Source: Posidonia oceanica (taxonomy: Eukaryota; Streptophyta; Magnoliopsida; Alismatales; Posidoniaceae). Taken from it: a stretch of 64,000 bases of DNA. How positions within the stretch are numbered: position 1 is the first letter of the stretch; the number at the start of each line of letters is the position of its first letter. Positions 1 to 8,622 of this stretch are shown here, in pieces. The stretch lies in assembly GCA_037176725.1 (NCBI GenBank), contig JAZBRS010000014.1, positions 75,312,501-75,376,500 of the forward strand. Reading direction: 5' to 3'. The position numbers and the translations under genes are program-made. Under the pieces are notes generated by a model. It was given only the letters and a program-made list of their open reading frames with translations. It searched no databases and had not been told where the DNA came from.

Positions 1-1010
1 CATATAGTTTACCATATCATATTGCATTCTGCATCCCTGCATGTTTCTGATTTTGCATATAGGTCCATGCACTGTAGAAACTTAGGTTTTATTTTTGATT
101 TTTGCTTGTTGCATTGCATTTTCTTCCCCCTGTTTTCTGACATTTGCATTTAGGTCCATTTTAAATGGACAGTAACCATTTGCATGCATTTTGGCTTATT
201 GCATTGCATTTTCAACCCTGCATTTTTAAAAAATTGCACATCAGTCCTTTATCAGTGTTTTCAGAGCATGTTTACCTTACAAAATTGCATATTTGACCCC
301 TGCATGATTCAAAAATCACACATAGGTCCTTGCATCCTTTAAAAAACATGTAAAAAGACTGTTTTGCCTCTAAAGTTGCATCTTAGCTCCTATGCTTACA
401 AAATTGCATGTAGACCCTCCACTTGCATTCCCAGACTCCCCAGAACCCTGTTTTCTGGAAAATTTGCACTTTAGACCCCAGTTTTTTTTCAAAATTGCAT
501 TCTGATTTCTTTTTGTTTTCAAAACTTCTTCCAATGCATACCCTCTTTTCAAATTAGCTTTCTGAGCCCAGTCTTTTGCGAAATAACCCTCTGCCCTCCC
601 CTGTTTTCAAAACTCTCCTCTGTGGACCCCATCTTTTGTGAAAATTTGCATTTTAGCCCCTTTTCTTTTTCAAAAATGCTTTTTGAACTCCTGTCTTTTC
701 CAAGTTTGTTCCCCTTGTTTCTTCTTGCTTGTGCATGCATTCTGCATTCATTTAGTCTTGCATTTTAGCATCCTTTTGCACACACTAAGCGCCTTTAGCT
801 CCCCTACGCTTGGGAGGACCTTTTGCACACCCCTAGGACCTCCTGAACACCTAGATCTGTTCTTCTCCCCTGTTCTGGCCCTTCTGCCTTGAAGCTGTGA
901 TATCTTCCGATCCGGCCGTTGGATCTTCTCAAGTAAGCTGCCCAGGCGACCGCAGCGAAGCGCTCTTCAGCATGAACCAGACAGATCTCAGATCAGGCTC
1001 CCGGATTTCC

Positions 1011-1018
1011 AGGTATGT
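1011..1018 (+). promoter_or_regulatory. Candidate splice donor in LTR A
   Basis: AGGTATGT sits at the same place as AAGGTAAGTC in the LTRs of B and E1, about 200 bp upstream of the conserved TTTTCCACGATCCGAT block. A polypyrimidine/AG acceptor candidate follows at 2469, upstream of gag. Splicing is inferred only. Confidence 0.35.
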
Positions 1019-1475
1019 CCTCCTGAACTCCTGCATTGCATTCATTTGCATGCCATTTGCATAGTTTTCCTCGTTTTCGATTTCTGTCTCTTTGAGCATG
1101 TAGAATAGGGCCTCCTCTTCTTGTCTATCAACTCAGATCTCCGTTTCACGTTTCCCTATGTGTTTTGTGTTGAGTTTTCCCTGGATTTACCACTTAATGT
1201 GACTTTCTTCCCCCTTTTCCACGATCCGATCGCATCGCGAGCTTTGGGCAGCATGCGAGACACACCGTGGAACGGTTTAGTGGGAAATGGTCGTAAGAGA
1301 GGTGGTAATCCCCCCGTTTGCTCACTCTCCCCTTTGTAGGTCTTCACACCTACTCTGTGTGGCCCCGAACAGCGCCTGTTCTCACACATGCGCTGTTCTG
1401 CTTCTCCTTTTTCTGCTTCTAATCTTTTCCTTGCATTTGCATTCGCACAGCTTTTCCGAGGTTTTATCTCGCAGT

Positions 1476-1725
1476 TTTTGGCACCGTTTTGCGTGCCCGC
1501 TCTCGTCTTGGCACCGTTTTGCGTGCCTGCTTTGTCTTCGCGTCGTTTTGCGCGCTCGCCCTGTTTTTGGCACAGTTTTGCGTGCCGACCTCGTCTTTTG
1601 CACCGATTTGCGTGCCGCCTTGCTTTCTCGCCCGTTTTACGTGCCGACCTTGTCTTTTTGCACCGTTTTGCGCGCTTTCTTGTTTTTTGCCTCGTTTTGC
1701 GTGCTTTACGCCGTTTCCTCTTGCA
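1476..1725 (+). repeat. Minisatellite inside LTR A (about 40-bp units)
   Basis: Diverged tandem units carry the core GCACCGTTTTGCGTGCC followed by a variable pyrimidine-rich spacer. The same core is iterated in the LTRs of B and E1. Its lack of stop codons produces overlapping spurious open frames on both strands. Confidence 0.8.
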
Positions 1726-2361
1726 TGTCGATCGCATTGCATGGTTTTGCCGTTGTTTTGCTTTTTTCGCTTGCATTTGCATATAGGGCTGTGATGCTTA
1801 CTGCCTGGAGTTCTCACGAGCCAGGTTTCGCCCGGTTCGGAACACAGACAGCGTAGCTGAGCACTTAGACAGCACGTTTACTTCCTTGCCTTGCATCTCT
1901 CCACTTAGAGCACACCTTGAGCATTCATTTAGGCATTCATAGGCACATAGGCATTCAATCCTGCATTTCCCTGCGTATGCGAGCGTAAGCCTAGAAAGAC
2001 CGATTCTCGGGCGTGTCGGGGGTGCCTAACACCTTCCCCGCACGTAACAGGAGTCCTTGCCCTGTCTTTTGGCCCGCAATGACCATACTGCCCTTATCCT
2101 AGGCTAGAGTCATCTCTTTTGCATGTATTTGCATTTGTTTTCCCTTGCATTGCTTTGCTTTGCATTTCTTGCTTGGTTTTGCGTGTTAATTCACGCATTC
2201 CCCCCGGTTTTCCTTGTCTCCCGTTAATAGACATGGTGGCGACTCTGATTTGTCTTATCTTTCTCTTTTCTCCTCGATTTTAAGCGTTTTCGAGTCGAGC
2301 CTCTTCCTCGGATCCAATCGCCGCTAAATAGCGAGCCTGATTCCGATCGGGATCGCTACAG

Positions 2362-2582
2362 ACATGCATGGTGAGAGAGCGCATTTTAGGGCATTCATCT
2401 ACATGTGTGCCATTTATGCCACAACTAAATAACTTTGCAGCTATCTAATTACTTTGTTTATCTTCATAGGTCTCGAGTCGCACCCGATTGCACGTCTTCG
2501 GGTCACATCAGCTCCCCCTCCTTGCATATAGTTTCTGACTGTCCTGTTCCCTGTTTTGCCTGTCTGGATCTTCTCCATTACC
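2362..2582 (+). other. Truncated 5' leader of element A
   Basis: The stretch ATGGTGAGAGAGCGCATTTT aligns with the last part of the B leader (about 28133-28160). It is followed by a pyrimidine-rich TTTGTTTATCTTCATAG (acceptor-like, AG ending at 2469). The first kilobase or so of leader present in B and E1, with the primer binding site, is absent. Confidence 0.55.
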
Positions 2583-3320
2583 ATGGGGGATCCATCATCT
2601 GGTTCGTCGCCTCCTGTGGATTCCGGGGTTGATAGTCGGTCTTCCCCTTTTCTTCTGGCTAGCATCCGCCCCTTTCTCCAGGCGTCTCCTTCGGGAGTGC
2701 TCCCTGGTCCAGCCACCTTTGCCTTCTCTCTACCTGTGGCACCTCATGTCGAGGCATAGGGTCAGCCCCCATTTCCTTTCGGCACCGATCGTCTAGGTTA
2801 TCAGGTGTCTCCTTTGTCTGTGGGTTAGTCGCCTTATTTCTCGAACGTGCCGTTTGCACCCGCCACTGTCGTCCCTCTGTCTGGCCAGCCTACTCCCCTA
2901 CCTCAGGGATTGTCTGTGATATCTCACACCAGGATATCGTCACCCCTTTTGCCAGCCGTGCCACCCTTTGACCCTTATTTTAGATTACTTTTGTATCCGT
3001 CTCCTGGTCCCTATGCCGAGGCGCGCTCCTTCTTCCCTTCAGGCCCTTCTGTTGAGTCCCCCTTCCTAACTTATTAGAACCCATGTCCTCTAGGTCCACT
3101 ACCCTGGCTGCCTCATCCCCCCAAGCTGAATCCTTCTTCCAATTGGCTCAGGAGATGCAGGCCCTAGCTCAAGCTTTGTAGAGTCAGCTTTCCACTGTTG
3201 CAAGCCCATCTCCTGCACTTCTTTTTCTTGCTCCGGTCGTGCCCCCTAGCTATCCTACACCCTTTGCACTTCCTGCTCCCAGTGAGCCATGGCAAAAAGT
3301 GAAGCGCGCCCGACGCCAAG

Positions 3321-3620
3321 CTCTCGACTTTACTCCCTTGGGCCATTCACTTAGCTTCTTATTCCCTAGGGTTGCCCATCTCTTGATACTCCCTGTGGTT
3401 TACCCACCATCAGACCCCCTTCCGTCATGGTTCAAGCCGCACCTGTTTTGCAGGTTTCATCGCTCTGTCGGGCATTCGACCGATAGGTGCTTCACCCTAT
3501 AGAGAAGGATTTAGGGTCTCATTGATGCCGGGGCAATTGGGATCTCCACTCCTGCATCGCCTCCCCTTCTCGAACCCTCTCTTGATGCTCCTCCTGTCGA
3601 ACCTGTGCACCACCTCGCAC
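3321..3620 (+). repeat. Gag finger module, copy 1 (intact CX2HX4HX4C)
   Basis: The order is DFTPLGHSLSFLFPRVAHLL, then a PPSDPLPSWF stretch, then CRFHRSVGHSTDRC. The finger keeps all four ligands (C, H, H, C). A linker with PSLDAPPVEPVHHLALAR links it to copy 2. Confidence 0.75.
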
Positions 3621-3666
3621 TGGCTCGGTAGGGGTCACAACCTAAGGAAAGACGAGGTCGCCACGC

Positions 3667-4085
3667 TGAGAGTGACTACACTCTGCTGGTTGCACCAATG
3701 AGCATTGTCTTTCCTAAGGTTGCACCCTATTTGAGTCTCCCTGAGGTTCGTCCACCACCAGACCCACTTCCACGGTGATTTGACGTGGGTTTGTACAGTG
3801 ACTACCATCAGGCCACGGGACACGCGACTGATGACTACTTCACTCTCCAAGACGCCATTCAGGATATGATTGGTGGGGAGGGCGAATGCGAGCAGTCTCG
3901 GTACCCCCGACACAACCTGACTCCGCATCCTCCCCGATCGATCCTCCTGGTCGCGTCGGTCTGTCTCTGGCTCCGGCCCCCTTAGTTTCATTATCACCCC
4001 TGTCTCCTCTTGCATCTTTGGCCCCCCCTCTCAAGCCCTCTCTTGATTTTCCTCCTGACGAGCCAGCGCATCACGTCACGCCAGC
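3667..4085 (+). repeat. Gag finger module, copy 2 (cysteines lost)
   Basis: DYTLLVAPMSIVFPKVAPYL and PPPDPLPR align with copy 1. The finger reads SDYHQATGHATDDY, with both histidines kept and both cysteines replaced (Ser, Tyr). The linker PSLDFPPDEPAHHVTPAR matches the linker after copy 1, which shows tandem duplication rather than chance similarity. Confidence 0.75.
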
Positions 4086-4114
4086 ACGTCAAGGACAGCA
4101 ACTGGGACAAAGAC

Positions 4115-4480
4115 GAGGCCTTTTCGACTTCACCATGCTTCGTGGGCCGCTAAGCGTCGTCTTTCCTCAGATTGCATCACTTCTGGGGTACCCGGAAGCT
4201 CGCCGTTGCCAGACCCACTTCCACGGGGGTATGATGCGAGTGCGTACTGCAGTTTCCATCGAGCCTTGGGGCACTCGACGGATGACTACTGTACCCATCG
4301 GGACATCATGTAGGAGCTCATCAGCTCTGAGTCCTTGGGGTCCGATCTCATCGCTCTCGACTCTGTTTCCTCCCCGACGGACCCTTCTGGTTCCGTCGGA
4401 CTCGTTCCAGCCCCCTTTGCTGTCCCACATTCTGAGATTCCCGTTTCCCTGGGTCAGTCAGAACGTTTATACAAGGGTAA
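4115..4480 (+). repeat. Gag finger module, copy 3 (last cysteine lost)
   Basis: DFTMLRGPLSVVFPQIASLL aligns with copies 1 and 2. The finger reads CSFHRALGHSTDDY: C, H and H are kept and the final ligand is Tyr. It is in a different frame from copy 2, so a frameshift lies between them. An in-frame TAG follows within about 20 codons. Confidence 0.7.
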
Positions 4481-4550
4481 GGGAGCACGTGGCCAGAGGC
4501 GCCGGGGCAGCACTAATGGTGCAGGAGCGGGTCCAACACCTCCATCTTGA

Positions 4551-6162
4551 GGTTGCTGGCAGGTAAGTACCTCTTACCTTGTTTTTTTTCTTTTTGCATG
4601 CATTATCATTCACTCTTCCGATTTTGTTCACTTTTATGTTTTCTTGCATTATCAAAAACTACAAAAATTATAAAATCCATCACAATCCAAAAACATGCAT
4701 TTTTCGTTTCCTGCATGTACATATCATTTCCTACAAAAGACAAAAACATCAAAAAAGTCAAAAAATCAAAAAGCAACAAAAACATGCTTTCCTTTCCGTC
4801 GGTTTTCCCTTTTTATGTTTTTTAAAAGGAAAACCATAAAAATCACAAAACCCACAAAGCCAAAACATGTGTAAAATATACAAAACCCACAAACATTTGC
4901 ATAATCCAGAAACCGGCTTTGGGCAAACGAGCAGCAGCGCCTAGAGGATGTCAAGCAGTGACAATCTCAAGCATGACTCACTCGAGCAGTGCCATCTCTT
5001 GCATGTGGCTACAGAGTGAGACTTAGAGCAGAACAGAGCATCTCACTGAGTTCGAAACTCCCAGAAGCGAGATCCACCTTATCAAGAGAGTCCACCAAAC
5101 ATGGAAAGGACCAAAGCAGAGCATACATAGCCAGAGGCTGCCTATACACATTACAGAGGCTGAGGGTGTTCGCCGACCAACCGAACTCTTAACACCTTAT
5201 CAGGGACCGCTACCCCAAGAGGGAAAAGACATGCATATCCCAAAAGAATAGAAATCATGTGAGAAAAAAAAAATGATAACATGATATGCATGCTGAGCAC
5301 AAAAGAAAAAATGTAGAAAGAAGTTGAAGAAAGAAGGCGCTCATGAGAGGAGTGACTTGGACGAGCATCGAAGCCCCCTCAGCTATCAACTTCAAGCACC
5401 GCATTGCCAACTGCACGGGATGCATTACCAAGAGGACCTGGCCCCACCCTCTGAGCGTAGCAGCACGCTCCAATCCCTTATGTAGACAACAACTACATCC
5501 CAGCCAGGCTAGATGCAACTCCAGTCACTCGAAAGGGGAAAAAGAAATATCTACCCGAGAGCATCAAAAGCAGTAGTTGGTCCCTGAGGAGTTAAGACGG
5601 AGGCTATGAAGCTACATCCAATGCTTTTTCTACCAACAGGCAGCTAAAGGCTATACTCGACAAAGCTGAGGCCTCATCTTGAACTAAGAATGAGAACGAG
5701 TGCCACCGACCACGACTCGGCATGGCGTTGCTCGAGGGTCGAGAATCCCCTGAGTCGGAAAGTGCAGAAGCACCCTTTTGGCAACAGCTGCTTTGAATCC
5801 TAAGCCACAAAAACATAATTGCATGTTAAGCTATCTTCCCTTCTCCTTGTTTTCAAAAATCGGAGCCGAGGACGATTATTTTTGCCTGCCTCGCTCAGAG
5901 GCTCCGCGCTTTTTCAAAAGTTTTGGCGCCCACCGCGTTGGGTAGGTCCTTGATGACTGGCATGTCCCTCATTTGTCACCCCATGACGCTACGAAGCATG
6001 CCCACTCTGAGACCATTGCACACCCACCGCGATGGGTCCCTTGTTTTTCTCCTTGTATCCCTCGTGCTTCTCTTGCATTTGCATCACATCTACCCATTGC
6101 ATCCCCCACCGGCATTGCACATTGCATGGTGAGTCCTTACATTCATCCTCCCTACACCCGGG
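4551..6162 (+). other. Non-coding 3' region of element A
   Basis: No protease, RT, RNase H or integrase homology is visible. The stretch begins just after the gag stop with CAGGTAAGTACC (splice-donor-like at 4560), runs through an A-rich part with repeated CAAAAAC-type words (4660-4900), then a mixed-sequence part with no open frame that resembles anything else here. At 5934 TTTTGGCGCCCACCGCG looks superficially like a primer site of other gypsy clades, but no LTR end precedes it. Confidence 0.5.
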
Positions 6163-6295
6163 CTGGTAGCCCTAACTACTCGTTTGACAAGCGCGTCAGC
6201 TTTGTCTGTGTTTGTCACTTTTCAGTGCCAGGGGCGCTTCGGCTGTCCCCTGGTATCACCCTTGATACTAGGGGCATCTTTTTTTGCTGCCCTAT
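6163..6295 (+). other. Conserved 3' hairpin module of element A
   Basis: It contains GGGCTGGTAGCCC (stem GGGCT/AGCCC), then AACTACTCGTTTGACAAGCG, then CCAGGGG paired with CCCCTGG 12 nt later, then GGTATCA paired with TGATAC and GGGGCATCTTTTTTTG. The same order occurs in B (40520-40650) and, on the minus strand, in E1 (15877-16062). The paired bases are read directly; a role in the RNA is inference. Confidence 0.65.
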
Positions 6296-6319
6296 GGTGT
6301 CGTTCTTTTCCCGTTGATT

Positions 6320-7056
6320 TGTGAGTCTGCTTGTTTCCTCATAGGTTTGAGGACGAGCGCCTTTGCATGCCCTTTCGAGGTCATGTCTGCTTGTTTCCTC
6401 ATAGGTTTGAGGACGAGCACCTTCGCATGCCCTTTCGAGGTCATGTCTGCTTGTTTCCTCAATGGGTTTGAGGATGAGCACCATTGCATGCCCTTTCAAG
6501 GTCATGTTTGCATGTTTCCTCAAAGGTTTGAGGACGAGCGCCTTTGCATGCCCTTTCAAGGTCATGTCTGCTTGTTTCCTCATAGGTTTGAGGACGAGCG
6601 CCTTTGCATGCCCTTTCGAGGTCATGTCTGCTTGTTTCCTCATAGGTTTGAGGATGAGCGCCTTTGCATGCCCTTTCGAGGTCAAGTCTGCTTGTTTCCT
6701 CATAAGTTTGAGGACGAGCGCCTTTGCATGCCCTTTCGAGGTCATGTCTGCTTGTTTCCTCATAGGTTTGAGGACGAGCACCTTTGTATGCCCTTTCGGG
6801 GTCATGTCTGCTTGTTTTCTCATAGGTTTGAGGACGAGCGCCTTTGCATGCCCTTTCGAGGTCATGTCTGCTTGTTTCCTCAATGGGTTTGAGGACGAGC
6901 GCCTTTGCATGCCCTTTCTAGGTCACGTCTGCTTGTTTCCTCATAGGTTTGAGGACGAGCGCCTTTGCATGCCCTTTCGAGGTCATGTCTGCTTGTTTTC
7001 TCATAGGTTTGAGGATGAGCGCCTTTGCATGCCCTTTCGAGGTCATGTCAGCTTGT
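6320..7056 (+). repeat. 60-bp tandem array near the 3' end of element A
   Basis: About 12 units of 59-61 bp, each with GCATGCCCTTTCGAGGTCAT and CCTCATAGGTTTGAGG. The latter is a hairpin (CCTCA/TGAGG); a variant, CCTCAAAGGTTTGAGG, pairs over seven bases. The array stops mid-unit at 7056, where the next element begins. Open frames across it are a by-product of the 60-bp (multiple of 3) period. Confidence 0.9.
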
Positions 7057-8493
7057 TGTAGATATCCCATTTTCGCATTTCTAAGAGTTCATAGAGGATA
7101 GGAACTTCTGAGGCACCCAGATCACACAACTAAGGCTTAATAACATATTTTCCGGAGTTTTCATGATCTACTTAAAAATAATGCTTGATTTTACTTGACT
7201 TAAGGTTATTGGCTGTGGCAGAGCTGACGCACTCAGACTCGTGGCAAGTCCAAGTACCTTGAGCACACTTTATCCCACTCAAATCCGTGGCAGATTTAAG
7301 TTAAAGAAGATGTTTTTATGATTTCATGGACTATCTGAAGTTTCCTGGCCTTTTATCTTGTTTTCTCTAGGCAAAACCTAAAAGTTAGAGCTGAAATGAT
7401 CTGAGCTTGCTAGTTGCCAGCTGGGGAGACAAGTAAGTTAGGTGCCACTCTAGGCGACGACTAAGTTAGGCACTACACTAGGCGGCGACTAACTGTCGTG
7501 GGCTCCATTAACTGAATCGAACGGTTATTTTTGGCGGTTGTTTCCCACAATCCCCTCGACAGGTAGGTGCCGACCTAACAGGCGACTAACAGTCGTGGAA
7601 CTGCAACGGTTATTTCCCACGATCCCCTCAACTTCTAAACGCCAACCTAACCGGCTACTAACGATCGTGGCCTCTACAACCGAATTTCTACGGTTTTCCC
7701 CATGTTTGCATGGGTGGTTGCTGGTCTTAGTCGCTCACCCATAAGGCGACTGACAATAACTGTCACTTTTCTTCTAGAAACTTCTATGTGTCAACCACCC
7801 ACACCCTTGGAGTCTATAAATAGACCTCGTGGGTCAGAGTTTGAAGGCCTCGGCCAAGTGTGAGAAAAACACTCCCTATTAGATCAAGAGAGAGAAATTC
7901 CCTTTAGATCTTTAGGGTTTTGAGTTTCCACATTCAAAGGGCTAGAGTTTTCAATCCAGAAACTCTACCCCCTCCCATCTTCAAAAGAGGAATCCTAGCT
8001 TCTACTTTCAATCCAGAAACCCTAGGTCCCAGAGATCTTGAGCCAAGCTGGAGCTCCGACCGTGCCTCCACTTCCACTCCACTGCATACAGCACGAGGGT
8101 GAAGGGAGTATCTTCTTCCAATCTTTTTCATTTCATATTGCATTCCTTAAAATAGGACCCATAGCATATGCATGTGGAGAATAACCCCCGCTTAGTATTA
8201 GATTTATTTGTTTCTAGCATTCTCTGTTCTTCTTTGTTATCATTTACTACACACCAACTTATCTAGATCTCTTGTTTTTGTTTATTTGTTTTGAAGGAAA
8301 GGAAACGCTCACGTAACACGAGGAAGCCACTGGACGGCATCCTGTCGTCGATCCAGTGAGCCGAGTACCCACATCATCTACATCTCCTAAGGCGTCTTGT
8401 CAACCCAACGACGAGTGGCAATCACATCAAGCTGTCGACGTCGTGGAAGCGCCGGCATCTTCATTCAGACACCCCCCCAAATCCATATCCACA
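7057..8493 (+). mobile_element. Putative 5' LTR of element D
   Basis: It starts TGTAGATATCCCATTTT, close to the TGTAGACACCCCATTTT start of the B and E1 LTRs, and ends CCATATCCACA (TG...CA). Four bases later comes a primer-site-like sequence. It contains a TATA box at 7813. The left junction falls in the middle of an A tandem unit with no purine tract before it, which suits an insertion better than A's own 3' LTR. The partner LTR and the second target-site copy must lie beyond the right window edge, so the boundaries are provisional. Confidence 0.55.
7813..7823 (+). promoter_or_regulatory. TATA box of element D LTR
   Basis: TCTATAAATAG is a close match to the plant TATA consensus, about 755 bp into the LTR. 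It would put the transcription start (U3/R border) near 7845-7850. It is the clearest core promoter in the window. Confidence 0.6.
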
Positions 8494-8497
8494 GATC

Positions 8498-8514
8498 TGG
8501 CGATCACGGTGGGA
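8498..8514 (+). promoter_or_regulatory. Candidate primer binding site of element D
   Basis: TGGCGATCACGGTGGGA lies four bases after the CA end of the LTR. It begins TGG, the complement of a tRNA CCA end, and resembles the TAGCGACTCNACTNGGGA sites of B and E1. Which tRNA it matches was not tested. Confidence 0.45.
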
Positions 8515-8617
8515 CTTGGCTTTAGCCAACCATTTGTGCAACGTGAGTTTTTCCTTCCTTCCCTCCTTTCCTTCTTTAGATCCAGTTGTTTCTTTCTTTT
8601 GTTTTCGGTTTAGGAGG
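8515..8617 (+). other. Start of element D leader, interrupted by E1
   Basis: Pyrimidine-rich, non-coding sequence between the primer-site candidate and the E1 insertion. It should resume at 63164. Confidence 0.5.
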
Positions 8618-8622
8618 CCGTG
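8618..8622. repeat. Target-site duplication of E1, left copy (CCGTG)
   Basis: CCGTG directly precedes the TG of the left LTR. The identical CCGTG directly follows the right LTR at 63159. A 5-bp duplication is the normal footprint of Ty3/gypsy integration. Confidence 0.9.

Larger units (their letters stand above)
1..2361 (+). mobile_element. LTR of element A, partial (left end outside window)
   Basis: This stretch is homologous to the 3' two thirds of the LTRs of elements B and E1. It shares the iterated TTGCATTTAGGTCC-like spacing, a splice-donor-like AGGTATGT near 1012, the minisatellite of GCACCGTTTTGCGTGCC-like units, and the block at about 1790-2060 (ACTGCCTGGAGTTCTCACGA through GGGGGTGCCTAACACC). 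Orientation is +. The true LTR terminus and primer binding site are missing: around 2350-2370 the sequence passes directly into leader sequence that lies just upstream of gag in B and E1. I infer an internal deletion. The exact right boundary is uncertain. Confidence 0.75.
2583..4550 (+). pseudogene. gag: Degenerate gag-like gene of element A with a triplicated finger module
   Basis: The start is ATG at 2583 (MGDPSSG), at the position equivalent to the B and E1 gag starts. The N-terminal part is Pro/Ser-rich. A short stretch near 3120-3178 (FFQLAQEMQALAQAL) resembles the LAELAQVFQGLA segment of B gag. The capsid-like core found in B (29430-29960) is missing, and the gene goes straight to the gag C-terminal module, present three times. 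Stops (near 2757, 3075, 3179, 3500) and frame changes break it, and it ends at TGA 4548. No protease or polymerase follows. A is therefore either a gag-only non-autonomous family or an internally deleted copy. The relationship to gag rests on homology to B and E1 in this window. Confidence 0.65.

Noticed and set aside
1156..1782. 208-codon Lys/Arg-rich frame on minus strand in LTR A
   Set aside because: Antisense reading of the same minisatellite; no family resemblance and no conserved start.
5934..5955. Primer-site-like TTTTGGCGCCCACCGCG
   Set aside because: No LTR end before it and no gag after it; probably chance or a remnant.
6215..7061. Repeat proteins of about 200-230 codons on either strand
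   Set aside because: By-product of a 60-bp tandem repeat, which never meets a stop in several frames.
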